A DNA stretch of 64,000 bases from NCBI RefSeq assembly GCF_003073045.1, contig NC_037593.1, forward strand, positions 19,814,812 through 19,878,811. Reading direction: 5' to 3'. The notes under the pieces were generated by a model. That model ran no database searches and had not been told where the DNA came from. It was given only the letters and a program-made list of their open reading frames with translations. Of this stretch, positions 24,792 through 37,000 are shown one piece after another (the first letter of the stretch is position 1; every line of letters starts with the position of its first letter). This stretch comes from Pomacea canaliculata (taxonomy: Eukaryota; Mollusca; Gastropoda; Architaenioglossa; Ampullariidae). A program made the position numbers and the translations under genes.

Positions 24792-25667
24792 AGTGGCCGC
24801 GTTGAACGGCGTAACAACATGGAGGCCTTCTGCTGCTCGACGCACGTACAGCGATAACTTTCTTACTTTGCAGCAATGGATCGGGAAAGACTGTTAGTTA
24901 CTTTTTGTTTAACTTTGATTCTATGCTTGCTACATTAAGATTCGTATATATCATAATCTGCAAAAGTTTGAGAAGCTAGTAAGACTTCCTGTCGGGGCAT
25001 TGCCATGGTTTCCTTGAGTCGAATATTCAGCCCAGCAGAAGTAGAGGGCAAGTCCAACAAATTTTCGGAATTATAATCTAGTATCTGTTACTGTTGAGCA
25101 ACGTATCATCGTGCATCTGTATTTTCAGTTTGATAACCGCTACTGTTGTCTACTGAATGAGACGTATCTCGACATAGCTTCTGATAACTTGTTATTTAGA
25201 CGTGAAATTTTTAGTTACAGGGTCTTATGACGTTTGTCGTTGATTTCTCCAGTTTCTTGTTTATCACCTCTGTTAATTAGAATTATTTGAAGACTGACAG
25301 CTTTATGGATCCTTAATAGGTCTTTTGGCTTTAAACAGCGTGTGCCTATGGGGTACATACATAAGATTGTATTGATAATCTAACATAAATCATGTAAAAG
25401 AGGCATGCAGTCTATCCACATTTGTGATTTTTGACACTGAATGCCATAAGAACGTAAGTATAATAACTGTGAGTTATGTAATTGTTTACCCAGCCAATCA
25501 TAAATGTTACACATCTTTATACCTATAGCATTTACAGACTTTTAACACTTCCAGTAAGCCCGTGGGTACTTAACTACTGAATACAAAATAATTATGTTTT
25601 TGTTGATGAAATGTATAGAGCTTTTTTTTTTTAATTTTCAGAGCTGTGTCATTTTGATGGATACAGA

Positions 25668-28058
25668 ATGGCACCTGCACAGAATAACTCCTTTGATTTC
25701 TACATGGCTGAAAATATATACAGTGATGTTCCTAGTGACACAGAAGAGACAAACTTTGATTCTCTTTTGGACCAATGCAAGATTCCACCTTACCAAGATA
25801 CGCAGCAACAACAGTGTATGTCTGACACTGGTGGAATGGGTGATGTGGGTGAGGGGTTTGACCTTATGTGTGATATCAGCTCTTCACACCTCACCTTGGA
25901 GGAGGATGTGGAGCAAAGTGTAGCAAGCTCTGTTTCAGGTATTGTAAATGTTGTCATAAAAGTTTTTAAAAATAGGCGCTGAGATTGTGAGTTTGACAAA
26001 GGATAACAGAAAAGACTGTGGTTGGACTGGCGACAAATTTGCAGTTTGGATGAATGTTTTTCTTTTCAAGATATTGCACCAATTTCTGTGATAAAATCAG
26101 AACAACAAATCATTAGAATGTACTTACTAATATGCTGAGACTTCTGTCCTGTACGTGTGGCATGAATAGGTTAGGTAGCGCACATGTTGCCGATACTGAC
26201 ACAGTTGTAAAGAGTCTTTCATAATTCATATCTATTAATCAGAATGTCTTAGGGTTAATTTTTTTTTTTATCAGCATTAGTTATATTTTACCTTTTGTAG
26301 GCAGTCTTCAAACATCCATTTTGGCAAGGTTGAAAGATCCATTACCTCAATTATATTGGTGATATAATAAGATATAAGTACACAGTCAAGAGACTGAAAT
26401 ATTATCAATGCTGAGAATAAATTTGAAATTATTGGTGTATTCATAACACGCACTTCTAGTGTATTTTGATAAAGCAGTTCATGTATTTAAGTTAAAGTAT
26501 CGATTGAAATAGGCTGTTTTCTTTATGTTTGTCTTTAGCAAGGTGCGATGTGTCCTTGGGTCCCTCCAGCACGTTTGTTAATGTTAGTCACAGAAGTCCA
26601 AGTCCACTCTCAGCTGTTTCACAGGCAGCTACTGCTGGTACACATTTTGACTCCAACTGGCCAAGTGTTTCTGATGGTGAGCAATTATCAACCACATTCT
26701 AGCTCAGGGGCGGGCAATTAATTTTCCCAAAGGGCCGCATGAGAAATTGGGATGGTTTTAGAGGGCCGGACTAATATAGTTAACTCAGTTTTACCCAATA
26801 CTGTATATATAGTATATATAGTGGACGGGCTGGCCGGATCCTGCCTGCGGGCCGGCCTTTGCCCAGGTCTGTTCTAGCTGGTCATTTATTATATTTTTGT
26901 AGATTTTCTATCATTCCTGTTTTTGCAGAATTTTTAGTTTATTAAAATTTCTGCATTTGTACAAAAGGTTAAATTATTATTAGTATTATAGAAGGAAAAG
27001 AGAACTTTTCTTTCAAAGAATATGACTACTTCTTAACAAGATCTGCCAAATTAGAGGTATCAAAATTATGGAAATGAATAATATGATGTTCACATAATAG
27101 GCCTTGGATTTTACAGATGATGGTGACAGTTGTTCCATGCAAAAAGAAGAAAAGGAAGTGAACAGTACTGTTGGCCAGAATAAAGTAAGCAAAACTGGAA
27201 AATATGCTAAGTGCATCCCTAACATTATTGTATACTTCATATTTATTATCTTGATTGAAAGTTTTTCTTACGGTCTGTAGTAGTATGTTAAATATATTCA
27301 TATACCAAGAGAGATATATTTTCTAATTAACTTTTTTAAAACAGGAGTCACCTGTTGAAATTCCAAGCCGACGACAGCCTCTGCCTGATTACCAGACCAT
27401 GACACCATGGACCAATGACAGCTTACGTCAAGCCAGTAGCATATTTTACCCTCCAAGTCATGAAATTCCTTGTTTCATGTTGAATCCAAATGTTTTGGAG
27501 GGTCAAGAGAGGACCAAAAGTCCAAAAGCCTCACCACCCCAGCACTCTCCATCTGTTAACCGATCTTCTACAGCTGTCACCACAACAGTAGACAGCCCGA
27601 CTCTTAGGCAGCCCAGTCTTGTCTCTCGCATGTATGCTTCAAAGGCATCGCTTCCTTCATTAGCTGCACAACGTCTCAGTAGAGAAAAACGGTTTAGAAA
27701 AACGGCTGAAGCCTTGCATAAATGTGGTTTGTGGGACATAGCGATGAAGACAGGCACCTTGGTGAAACGCAATTCTGAACTGCAAAAGGAGATAGATGCA
27801 TTTCGGGCTGAGGCCATGGCATTCCTAAAATCTGTGATCAGAAACCCAGAGAACAAAGATCTGAGACTGTCTTCTGCCTCTACATACAGCTTACCCACAA
27901 CACAAAACTGGTCAGTCAAAGGCACAGATAGTGGAGATTCAGACATGTCCACTGTGGGTGGCAATAAAATTTCAAGCAGCTGCAGCTCCACTACCAGTGG
28001 CTACACAACATGTCACACTGGTAGCAGCATCAGGCAGTCTAGTCCAAGCCTGAAGTGA
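25668..28058 (+). CDS. CIPC: CLOCK-interacting pacemaker (CIPC) homologue, 396 aa
   Basis: In mammals CIPC is a nuclear protein that binds CLOCK and represses CLOCK:BMAL1 transcription. Coding exons: 25,642-25,938 (ATG at 25,668), 26,539-26,676, 27,117-27,184, 27,345-28,058. Phases agree and give 396 residues, close to human CIPC (about 399). The diagnostic part is residues 274 to about 325, beginning KRFRKTAEALHKCGLWDIAM and continuing KTGTLVKRNSELQKEIDAF. The human region, as I remember it, has the same skeleton: RRF..T...LHK.GL..I..KT..L...N, then an amphipathic helix. The rest is Ser/Thr/Pro-rich and low in order, with acidic patches near the start (SDTEETNFDSLLDQ) as usual for the family. 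ATG 25,668 is preferred over 25,657 because only its frame joins the later exons. A hAT-type MITE sits in the second intron. Confidence 0.75.
26705..26871. mobile_element. hAT-type MITE, 167 bp, with 8-bp target duplication
   Basis: Ends are CAGGGGCGGGCAA and, reading in from the other side, CAGACCTGGGCAAA. The perfect 8-bp direct repeat TTCTAGCT flanks it (26,697-26,704 and 26,872-26,879). CAG..CTG ends plus an 8-bp duplication are hAT hallmarks, and GGGCCGGA / GCGGGCCGG blocks are typical of non-autonomous hAT elements. It carries no ORF and lies in a CIPC intron. Confidence 0.88.
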
Positions 28059-31000
28059 CAAAGTCAGCACATAGCTTTTAACTTGGCCTGTTTCTTTGGG
28101 AGTCATGTGGGGTCAAGCTTATTACTGCAGAAAGTGTGCTATCAGACCCACCAGCAATTTATTAACAGTTTTAATTAAGTCTTGCTTTCTTTTTGCCTGA
28201 AAATTTATACAGCATCCCCTATAAAGCTAATAATTTAGAGGGGAACTGGACTTAACCCTATCAAAGTTCTAAACTAATATGGTTAAATGTCTTTAAGAAT
28301 GTATGCAGTGAGATACTGTCATAACAGGATCTTATGAGAGCAATATTTTGAGAGAGTGTTGTACTACAGAATCAAAATGCATCACAAAGATCTAGTTTAA
28401 TTATGTGTATTTATGCTGTCAAAATAGGCACTACTAATTTAAACATTTATCAGGTCTTTCATCATTTACAGTTTGTTGGGTAGGAACCACAGTTCAAGGT
28501 TTGATAGTCTTAAAGTGCTGTCTTCTATAAAGCAGAATGCAGTATGCTTTTTATGATAGCTGCCAGTGAAACAGAAAAGCTTTTATCTCAACTAAATTCT
28601 TTGGGTTAAGTTTTTTCTGATAGCTGAGTTTCACTAACTTCAAAGTATGTTCCTGTGTCACTCCGAAGAGATAAAAAGTTGATTAGACTACCCTTACCCT
28701 TCTCCAAATTTATTTGAAACTGGGAGAGACTTGCGCATCTCTATATTAATATATTCTACTAGACTTTTGTTGAATTGGCTATGGAGTGCTCTTTATCCAC
28801 CAAGCTTTGCAGAGATTCAGTGTAGCTGCTGACTTTGCCACTACAAACTTTCTTTACAATAATTACCAGCCACAGATGGTAAACTCTTTGTGTCTGTGAT
28901 GAGACCAGTTTAGGGAGTGTTGCCTGTATTGAAACACTTAGCAGCAAGCATATCATGTTTCATCACTTGCTTATCATAAGCCACCACTGTAGCAAAGATG
29001 ATTTACTACAGTGTTTGCTGTCAAAATATGTTTTCTAAGGTGTAATATTTTTTTTGGCATGCTCAAAATATTTTTTAAAAAGTAAGTTGTTTTACAAAAT
29101 GCACAAATTATGTTTCAGTGCACAAACACAGAGTTGCCATAACACAGAGTGATAGGATTAATGATGTAAATATTCTTTGTTCATTGAGTTCTTTTAAGAG
29201 GATCTTTGCAGCCATCGCAGAATTTCTCTTAGTGATGTTAAGTTTATCAGTGCTGTTTTGACTAACTGCCTAGTGCTTTTGCTTTAGTTAGAAGATGTAA
29301 GAGATGTATCTGATTAGATGCTGACACAAAACTTAATAGACTTTCCTCGAGAGTAAACTTAAGTTAGGGAGTGATTGTTTTTCAGGTTGTAATCTGTTCT
29401 ACATATCACTTTTACGGGGCTGTAAAGCAGCATCCAACATCATTTCTGGTGTTTCTTTGAATGAGGTGTTCATCAGTGCTACATGTGGAATCTTTAGAAT
29501 GCCATATACTTTTGCATTGTTTTTGTATTTAAAGTTATTACCAATATTTCTTTAATAAGATTAGTTTTATGGGAAAAGTAATAAAGGGTATAACAGAAAT
29601 ACCTCTATATCTATTATGTACAATCACATGTATACTTCTGAGCAAACACGTTTTCTCGCGTCTTATTATATCATGAATTTGTGCATTTTTAAGTGACCTG
29701 TATTATGTTGATTATTGAACTTAAAGCTCCCGATATATAAATTGAGCATTTGTTAGAAATTTTTTCATTTCTTTAAATTTAACAACTGTTGTAGATGTTG
29801 TTTAAAGTAGACTATCTCCAGTGGACCAGATGGGGAGACAGATTTCTCTTGATGCTAAATAGCATTAAGAGTCTAAGTTCATTGAACAAACTGGATGATC
29901 CATTGTGCCTAAGACTTTATGATACAATCACAAACTGTTCAAAATGTTGGCATATGAACTATATTTTATCTTGAGAACTCGCCATAGTGACAGTGTGTAA
30001 AATGATCAAGTTTATTACATGATGCTAAATCTGAGTGGACAACTCCCTTTCCTTTACGAGATTTAACTCATGATGATCTACATAAATGTTATGGGTGTGA
30101 CCTCATTCTGTGCATACTATTGTCAAAGTTTGAGAATATGAATATGCTTCATTTGCTGTTTACACGACTGTCATTTTGTCTGGTGTGACATCAGAGAGTT
30201 TACCTCTTTTTGTGAATGTTGCATCTCACAATCAGAAAATGGGCTATTGTCCAGACATGGAAAATTAGTGTCTAGTAATGATTCAAGTCATTTTCTTTAA
30301 AACTTCTTTGTTTCCAGTGTATTAAGTAAAACTAAGCTCACAGCAAGAAATACCCTTTACAAACACTGTGTTTTCTGTTAAAGTTGTTTGTTACGGGGAG
30401 GGGTAAAAAAATTTATAAAAGCAGTAATAACTGGCTGGAAGTTTAGTATGTTCTCTCAGTTTATAAGTGTCTTAAATGAGCTATCTGTGTATTTTCTGAG
30501 TGAATCTTTTTAATGGCATGTCCTTGTTAACCAATGGTATTTGAATCTGTGGTGTAACAGCAGTTTGAGAGCTTTTATGAATTGTAAGTCTTTGGCATGG
30601 AGGAAGCATATGGTTTGTAATTAAGCTATTATAATTATTCAACTGTTAGCACTTATTGATTTACGCAGTTTCAAAAATGAGGGCAGTTGAAGCAAACATG
30701 ATACATCTCTTATGCATGAATAGGGCTAACTCAGCATGTTGTCACTTTGTGGCAACAAGCATCTCAAGTAGTCTTGTGTGCGACTGCACTTCTGACAGAA
30801 AACAAGGGATGACCTCAAGCAATCACGTTGTAGGTTTAGCTACAATTCTAAAATATGTCCAATCATTCAAATGCTGTCAAATTTGGAATAAAAAGTGTTT
30901 TCATGTACTAACATTGAGCAACTATCATAGGAAATTCCCATCTGGTTACTTTTTCATTTAGTCTGATTAAGGGGCAAAAGTTTGACATTTCAGTTACAAA

Positions 31001-31400
31001 GATTGATACATGTACTGTACTAATCAAATATTCGGTCACTTTCAGAGTACATGTGCATTTGCTGTCAGAGTTTCTGAGTTAGCTGCTTTTCACATGGTCC
31101 AGACTTGTAAATTAGCCATCTTAGGTGTAGCTTATATATCATTTTTGGTTAAAATAACTATTCATCTTTTACAAAAGTTTAAGAATGTTCTTAAAAAATG
31201 TAATTTGCAAATCCTATTTATCAAATGAAAAAAAGCAAGAACAAGTTTATACTTCTGAGATGTAGTAAGTGAACTCAAATGGAGAGTGCTTTGTAGGCCT
31301 TTTTATCTCCCAAGCTTTTATGACTGAAAGGTCATTTAGCTGAGCTGATGGTATGCCTGTCTCCATTTTTTTGGTTAATGTATAGTTGTGAAAATAAAAA
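28059..31400 (+). other. Probable long CIPC 3' UTR
   Basis: About 3.3 kb of AT-rich, repeat-poor sequence follows the CIPC stop. AATAAA signals occur at 29,580-29,585, 30,887-30,892 and 31,393-31,398, the last followed by an A-rich run. The next feature is the stop codon of the convergent PPC gene at 31,744. ORFs of 60-100 codons here lack any coding character. Confidence 0.45.
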
Positions 31401-31743
31401 AATAAAAAAAACTGGTACCTCAATTTGTGTCCACCATTTTTCTTTTATCAACTGACAAAGCATGCAATTTTTTTTTTATTACAATGACTACGTAAAGAAC
31501 AGTGCTACAATCTGGATGAATATACCCCCTTTCAGTCTTGATGTGCACACCTACAAACATCAATGTGGACAGGAGGAGGTCAACAACACATACATCATGG
31601 TTGTACATGATGTGTTTATAATGTCAAGGCTACAGCCTGTTGGGTCTCATGTTAATTAGGCATACCTGCAAGCAAATGTGATCTCACACGTATTCTCTGG
31701 TTATTGTTAATTCCTGGGTAAACATTTTGACTGGATCTAACAG

Positions 31744-32389
31744 TCATGCAGTGGCTTTTTCATCATGATAGACTACAAGTTCATCATATCCAGTTTCACT
31801 GTCATATTCTCGCAGAAAACTAGTATTTTCGCATTCCCCTAACACTATTTCAGCTGTGGTGTAAATGTCCAGGTCACCAATAACATGCCCGCCAATAACC
31901 TTTCCATTCTTGTCACTCAAGCTGATGTGCAGATGGCCTTCTCCACCACTTAATGTTCCCACAAGGGAAACTATTTCAAATGGCCCTTCAAATGTTGTAA
32001 TCTGTAAATCAGAGAAGTGATTATTTTCTTGCCAAAATTTTGATGATGGCTGTAGAATACTATGTTTAGAAAGGGAATACTGAAGTAGCTAGAAAGCAGA
32101 TAATTTGATACCAAAAAATGACTGGCTTCCATCTTGCCTGCATTTGCAGTTAAAGAATATTACAGCAAGCAAGAGGACACTTTAGTGTGTGAGACATAAA
32201 GAATTAAAAGAGAGAAAGAGACTGATCTTACAGTTTTGGAATTGGCCATACGAAGGGTTGCCCTCAAGACACTCCCAACGCAGGTAACAATGAATGCAGC
32301 TTTTAACTTTTGATCCTGGACATAGTGCATGAGCGTTGTCTTCAACTCCTGGCCAGGCTTCAGCCTCAGTGGCATGCAGCGCATGGGCA
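31744..32389 (-). CDS. PPC (DUF296) domain protein, first exon not found
   Basis: Exons on the minus strand: 32,389-32,232 and 32,001-31,744, joined in phase 0 (donor GTAAGA, acceptor TTTACAG). The 137 residues include PLRLKPGQELKT, AAFIVTCVGSVLRATLRMAN, TFEGPFEIVSLVGTLSGGEG, HLHISLSDKNGKVIGGHVIG and YTTAEIVLGE. This is a complete PPC fold of the short bacterial/animal type, which in plants is fused to AT-hooks. The conserved His residues (HLH, GGH) may bind metal; function in animals is not established. The exon begins at CTCTAG|TG in phase 1, so a short upstream coding exon is likely; alternatively translation starts at the ATG at 32,385. It is convergent with CIPC and divergent from UBR7. 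Confidence 0.85.
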
Positions 32390-32399
32390 CTAGAGAAGA

Positions 32400-34027
32400 C
32401 TAATAAACATCGAGTATTAATTTTGGCAAATATCACAAGCATTCTTTACTAATGCTATTACAAGCAGTTAAAAGTGAGGTTCTGTAGACTAATTGTCAAT
32501 GTGTCCAGCTGCTTAGTAGGTTGCTAGTTTCAGGGCCCATGGCTGACAACTCCCTCACTGCCCATCCAGCAGCTGCTTAGCAGAAATGGGTGCTTGATGC
32601 ACCAGGGAAGATAAAGGTGGTGAATCAAAAGTTTGTGCCTCCCGTGCTGTGCCCGTGAGATGGTGAATCACTAATATTCCTTGTTTCTCTTACACTCATT
32701 AGGACATGGGATGCTACCTCTTTTATCACAAATCATGGGAGGTGTGACCCTTTGCATAGTTAAAACATTTTTTCTAGTGCAGGCTTTTGACTGTTGCAGA
32801 ATAAAAATCAATATTCTAGGTCAATCTAGGATATTGTTTCCACCAAAAGGCCATTTATTTACAAATCCTTAGACGCTAGCCCGATTAATATACGCAGAGA
32901 ATAATCTAGTGGTCAAAGTAAGACATGAAGTTTTCTTCAGTTAAATTACTCTTCTTCCACAGCTTGAATCAATATACTCTTCTAGGGGAGAGAAAGGGAG
33001 ATAATTTCATTTAGTAAAGCCATGGGAGGCTTGCTATTTAACTTCTTATTTAGATGAAAAGGGTAATAATTTTTGGTAAGTAGTGCATAAATTTAGAGTG
33101 TGCCACTAGACGTGTCCATTCTTCACAAGTTTTAGAAATTTAGTGCTTTAAGGTTTTTTTTTAAATTATGCTAAACAGAAGTCATTCCTCTTGTGCCATT
33201 TGCTATAACTTCCTGTGGAAATAAGATGGGGGTAAAAAAACACTATCAAAATATCAAGTGTTCATGGAAATCTGCAAGATAGAAAGCTCAGGATTTTCTG
33301 AATGCCTCTTGCACTTGCAGTTCACTGCCCATACTGCTGCTAGGTCATGTGACCCTTGACATTTTATTCTTCTCTTGTACTGTTTCCCTGCTAACTTCCA
33401 CTTTTTTTTTTTTTTTTTTTTGAAGAGTAGGGGAGGCCAAGTATCGTATAATAATATTTATATGCAGTCCGCATGATACTAGTGTTGTCTCCAATAGACA
33501 GCCTCAACTCCAATGAACCCCTGACCCATGCGAACAGTTGGTGTTTCAGTCACTGATCCTTTAGAAACTCTTTTAGAAATCCAGTTAAGAGTCATCGTTG
33601 GCTCGCATTTCAGCAATGACTCATTATGGCTGAAAAGATAATCTTAACTAAAGAATTAATAGCTCCCTATCTAGTTTCCACTTTTTACAAAAATCGATCA
33701 TTAGACAAGTTACAACTTTACCATGATTTCCAAAATGGTGCTTTCCTTTGGACCCTGTGAGAGTTCTCTCCCTTACCTTATACATAGGAGGAATCATTCT
33801 TTTTAACTTGACAATAGACTATTTTTTCTAGTTTTTAGTGCAATGCTAAAAGAAATATTGTTTTCAGCTTAATATAATTATTTTTTAAAGTAAAAGTTAA
33901 ATATGAAGTGCACAAATATAATAGATTTAAGATACCGTACTGAGTGTTTATTTACATAAAAACAGTGGTTCATTCTCCCCTTCTCTGAACGGCGGTAAAG
34001 ATTCACGGACTGTGTTAACGAAGGGAA
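32400..34027. other. Region between PPC gene and UBR7
   Basis: Probably includes the missing first exon or 5' intron of the PPC gene and the UBR7 promoter. It has a poly-T tract at 33,402-33,421, which on the minus strand could be the A-tail of a retroposed sequence extending toward 33.6 kb; no target duplication was confirmed. No other gene seen. Confidence 0.35.
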
Positions 34028-37000
34028 ATGTCGGCGGAAAATCCCAACATTGTTGATGATGACGACAGTCTGTCGTTGGTTGACGTACTTAACGAACAAG
34101 CACGTCTTCAAGCAGATGCGTCAGCTGTTTTAGGTGACAGTGATGAAAGTAACTGCACTTACGCAAAGGTTTGTAAAATACATGTTTTTATGATAATACC
34201 ACGTACGTTTATACATAACGGGCCTAGGCCACTTTGCCTTTGGTTTATCCTCTCATAACTCAATCCGTGTATGCTTAACAGTGCGCTACATCTAACTAGC
34301 ACAAGGAGAATCTTTTCATTAAATTTATATGTTATTTCATTAATAACGGCAGGTTATTCTACACCTTATTTTCAAAACAGTGGACACTATATTTATAAAC
34401 ATGAGACATAACTTTTGTTAAGTATATTGGCGGTGATATCATTTATTGATTGTATGTAATTTATTATAATCAGCTTTATAATTTTTTTCATCAACATTAC
34501 TTTGAAGATTTTTTAATCAACACATTTTAAGGAGATTTTGTTAGACTCTGAATTAAGTAGATTATACTATTGTTATTTTTATGGTATAATATGTGGGATA
34601 TTCTTTTTAACACAAATTACTACAGGGATACATTCAGAGACAGGCTCTCTATGCCTGTGCAACCTGTTCCTCAACAGAACCAGCAGGCATATGTCTAGCT
34701 TGCAGTTACCAGTGTCATGAGGGACATGAGCTGTATGAGTTGTATACTAAGCGGTAAGCAGCCAGCTGTATAATAATAATAATTTGATTGGTCAAGTGAT
34801 ACTGCACTCGGAATATGACTCGATGGAAGAGAAGACAAAACAAAACAAAACAAAAAATCAGGTCTATCCTATACACATACACATACACATACATGCACAC
34901 TACCCCTCTTCCTCATTTGGTGTCTGTTCTTCACTCCCTTTCCATCACAGACACAGGCACTATCTCACAGATTGCAAAAGGTCACAATCAACTAGTATTG
35001 GTCCTTGGCATGAGCTACACCAGAGTTAAGGAAGACTATTGCTTCCACAAAATAACTATATCTCAACAGGAAAGTTCTGGGCTGGATGAGTCTGACCTCA
35101 GAGGGTATGAGACAACAGGTCATTGGTCAGGTGAGAATCATCCACCATAATCTTGCATGCCCTGCACAGACTATGATGGGCATAGATTTCGCCCACAGGA
35201 AGTAGGTCACTGCCAATACATTGGCTAGCTGCATACACCACCCAGTCGAGTAGGACATTCTGTTTTTGGGTGGTACTGCTGTACCAGACGGTGACAGAGA
35301 ATGTCAGTACACTCTCAATCACTGCCCAATAAAACTGGATCAGAATGTCCCTTTTTATACCAAATTTCTATTTTCTGGTGGAGAAAGTAGACTTTGCTTC
35401 TTGATAGTGAAAACCACGACTTCCCAGCTCAGATCATTGGAGATGATGGAACCCAGAAATCTGAAGTGGCTGACCTGCTCAGTAGCCTAGCTGGTGAGAG
35501 CTAGAGACTCAACAAGTCCTCTGTTCCTGTGGAAATCAACTATCAGCTCTTTGGTTTTAGGTACATTGAGCTGCAGACCATTATCGCTACACCAAGCCAT
35601 GAGGTGATCCAATTCTTGGTGGTACACAGACTCATTGTTATTCACTTTAAGACTTACCACCTTGGTGTCATTGTCAAACTTCACGATCTGTATTGATATG
35701 TGAGCTGAGACACGATCGTTGGTGAAAAGGCAGAACAGAACAGAGAGGACACAACCTTATGGTATGCACCTTGTGTTCACATATAAAAAAGGGGCCTGGC
35801 AGTGGGAATGAAGGGGCAGTGGCTATCACTGGTGTGGTATTGCCCCGGTCAAATCGACCATAAAACTCATTCAGCCTGTCAGGGAGGGTGGCATCTCCAG
35901 TCCTAGATGGTAGTATCTTTGCATAGTTGGTGATGGTGTGCAGGCTGTGCCACATAGCATGAGAGTTGCCAGACTGAAACTGAGACTCGAGTTTACGCTG
36001 GAAATCCCATTTGTCTCTAGTGGCTTTCTGCAAGTTGTATTTGGCTTGCCAGAAGATGATATCATCACCAGACCTGTGAGCAGCATTTTTCGATTCCAAA
36101 TGTATATAAAATATAGTTTGAAAAATGGACATACATGAAACATGCAGCCAGAATACAATAGTAGACATTTATTTAAAAAAATGAAATGCATTCCAGTAAA
36201 TGTTTGCTTTTAAAATTGCTTCTGTAAATATGCTTTTGTTGAGTAAGCATCAGTATTACTATTTCTTTGAAAAAATTTTCAGAGTATCTCAATGCTGCAA
36301 TGTTTTTGGTTAATCCTACAGTTTCTTCCGCTGTGACTGTGGAAATAGCAAGTTTCCAGAGTCTTTGTGCAAACTTGAAAAGGTGAGAACCATTTGCAAG
36401 TCTCCAACAGAGAATAATGTGTTTTGTCTCACTGTCTCTTGATTATTACCATTTCATCATTATCATTTTATGTTTATTTGATTGCTTTCTTCTTCTTCTT
36501 CTTCTTGTTCTTCCTAATCACCCCCAGTGGAGCGTAGGGCCACAACCACACTCCACCATCGGACCTGGTTCTATGCGTCCCTTTTCAGTTGGGACCAAGT
36601 CATGCCAGCTGTCTCCGCCTCTCTGTAGACTAATCTCCTCCATGTCTGTCTGGGTCTCCCAACCCTGCGCCTCCCTTGTGGGTTCCAGCCCAAAGCTTGT
36701 CTTGTTAAATTGTCGGCTGGCTTTCGCAAGGTTTGACCAATCCAGCCCCACCTCCTCTTCTTGATGTCTTGGCTGGCAGGTTTTTGGTTGGCTGTCTCCC
36801 ACAGGTCTGTATTGGAGATCTTCTCTGGTCATCTGATGTTGAGGATGTAGTGCAGACATCTGTTGGCGAATGTCTGTATCTTATTGGTGATGGCATTTGT
36901 CACACGCCATGTCTCAGATCCATACAGAAGGACTTTACATTTGTGTTAAAGATGCAGATCTTGGTGTGTAAAGATAAAGCCTTGGAGTTCCAGATAAGTC

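Noticed and set aside
25594-25923. Alternative start of CIPC at ATG 25,657 or upstream
   Set aside because: That frame does not connect to the later CIPC exons; ATG 25,668 does, in phase.
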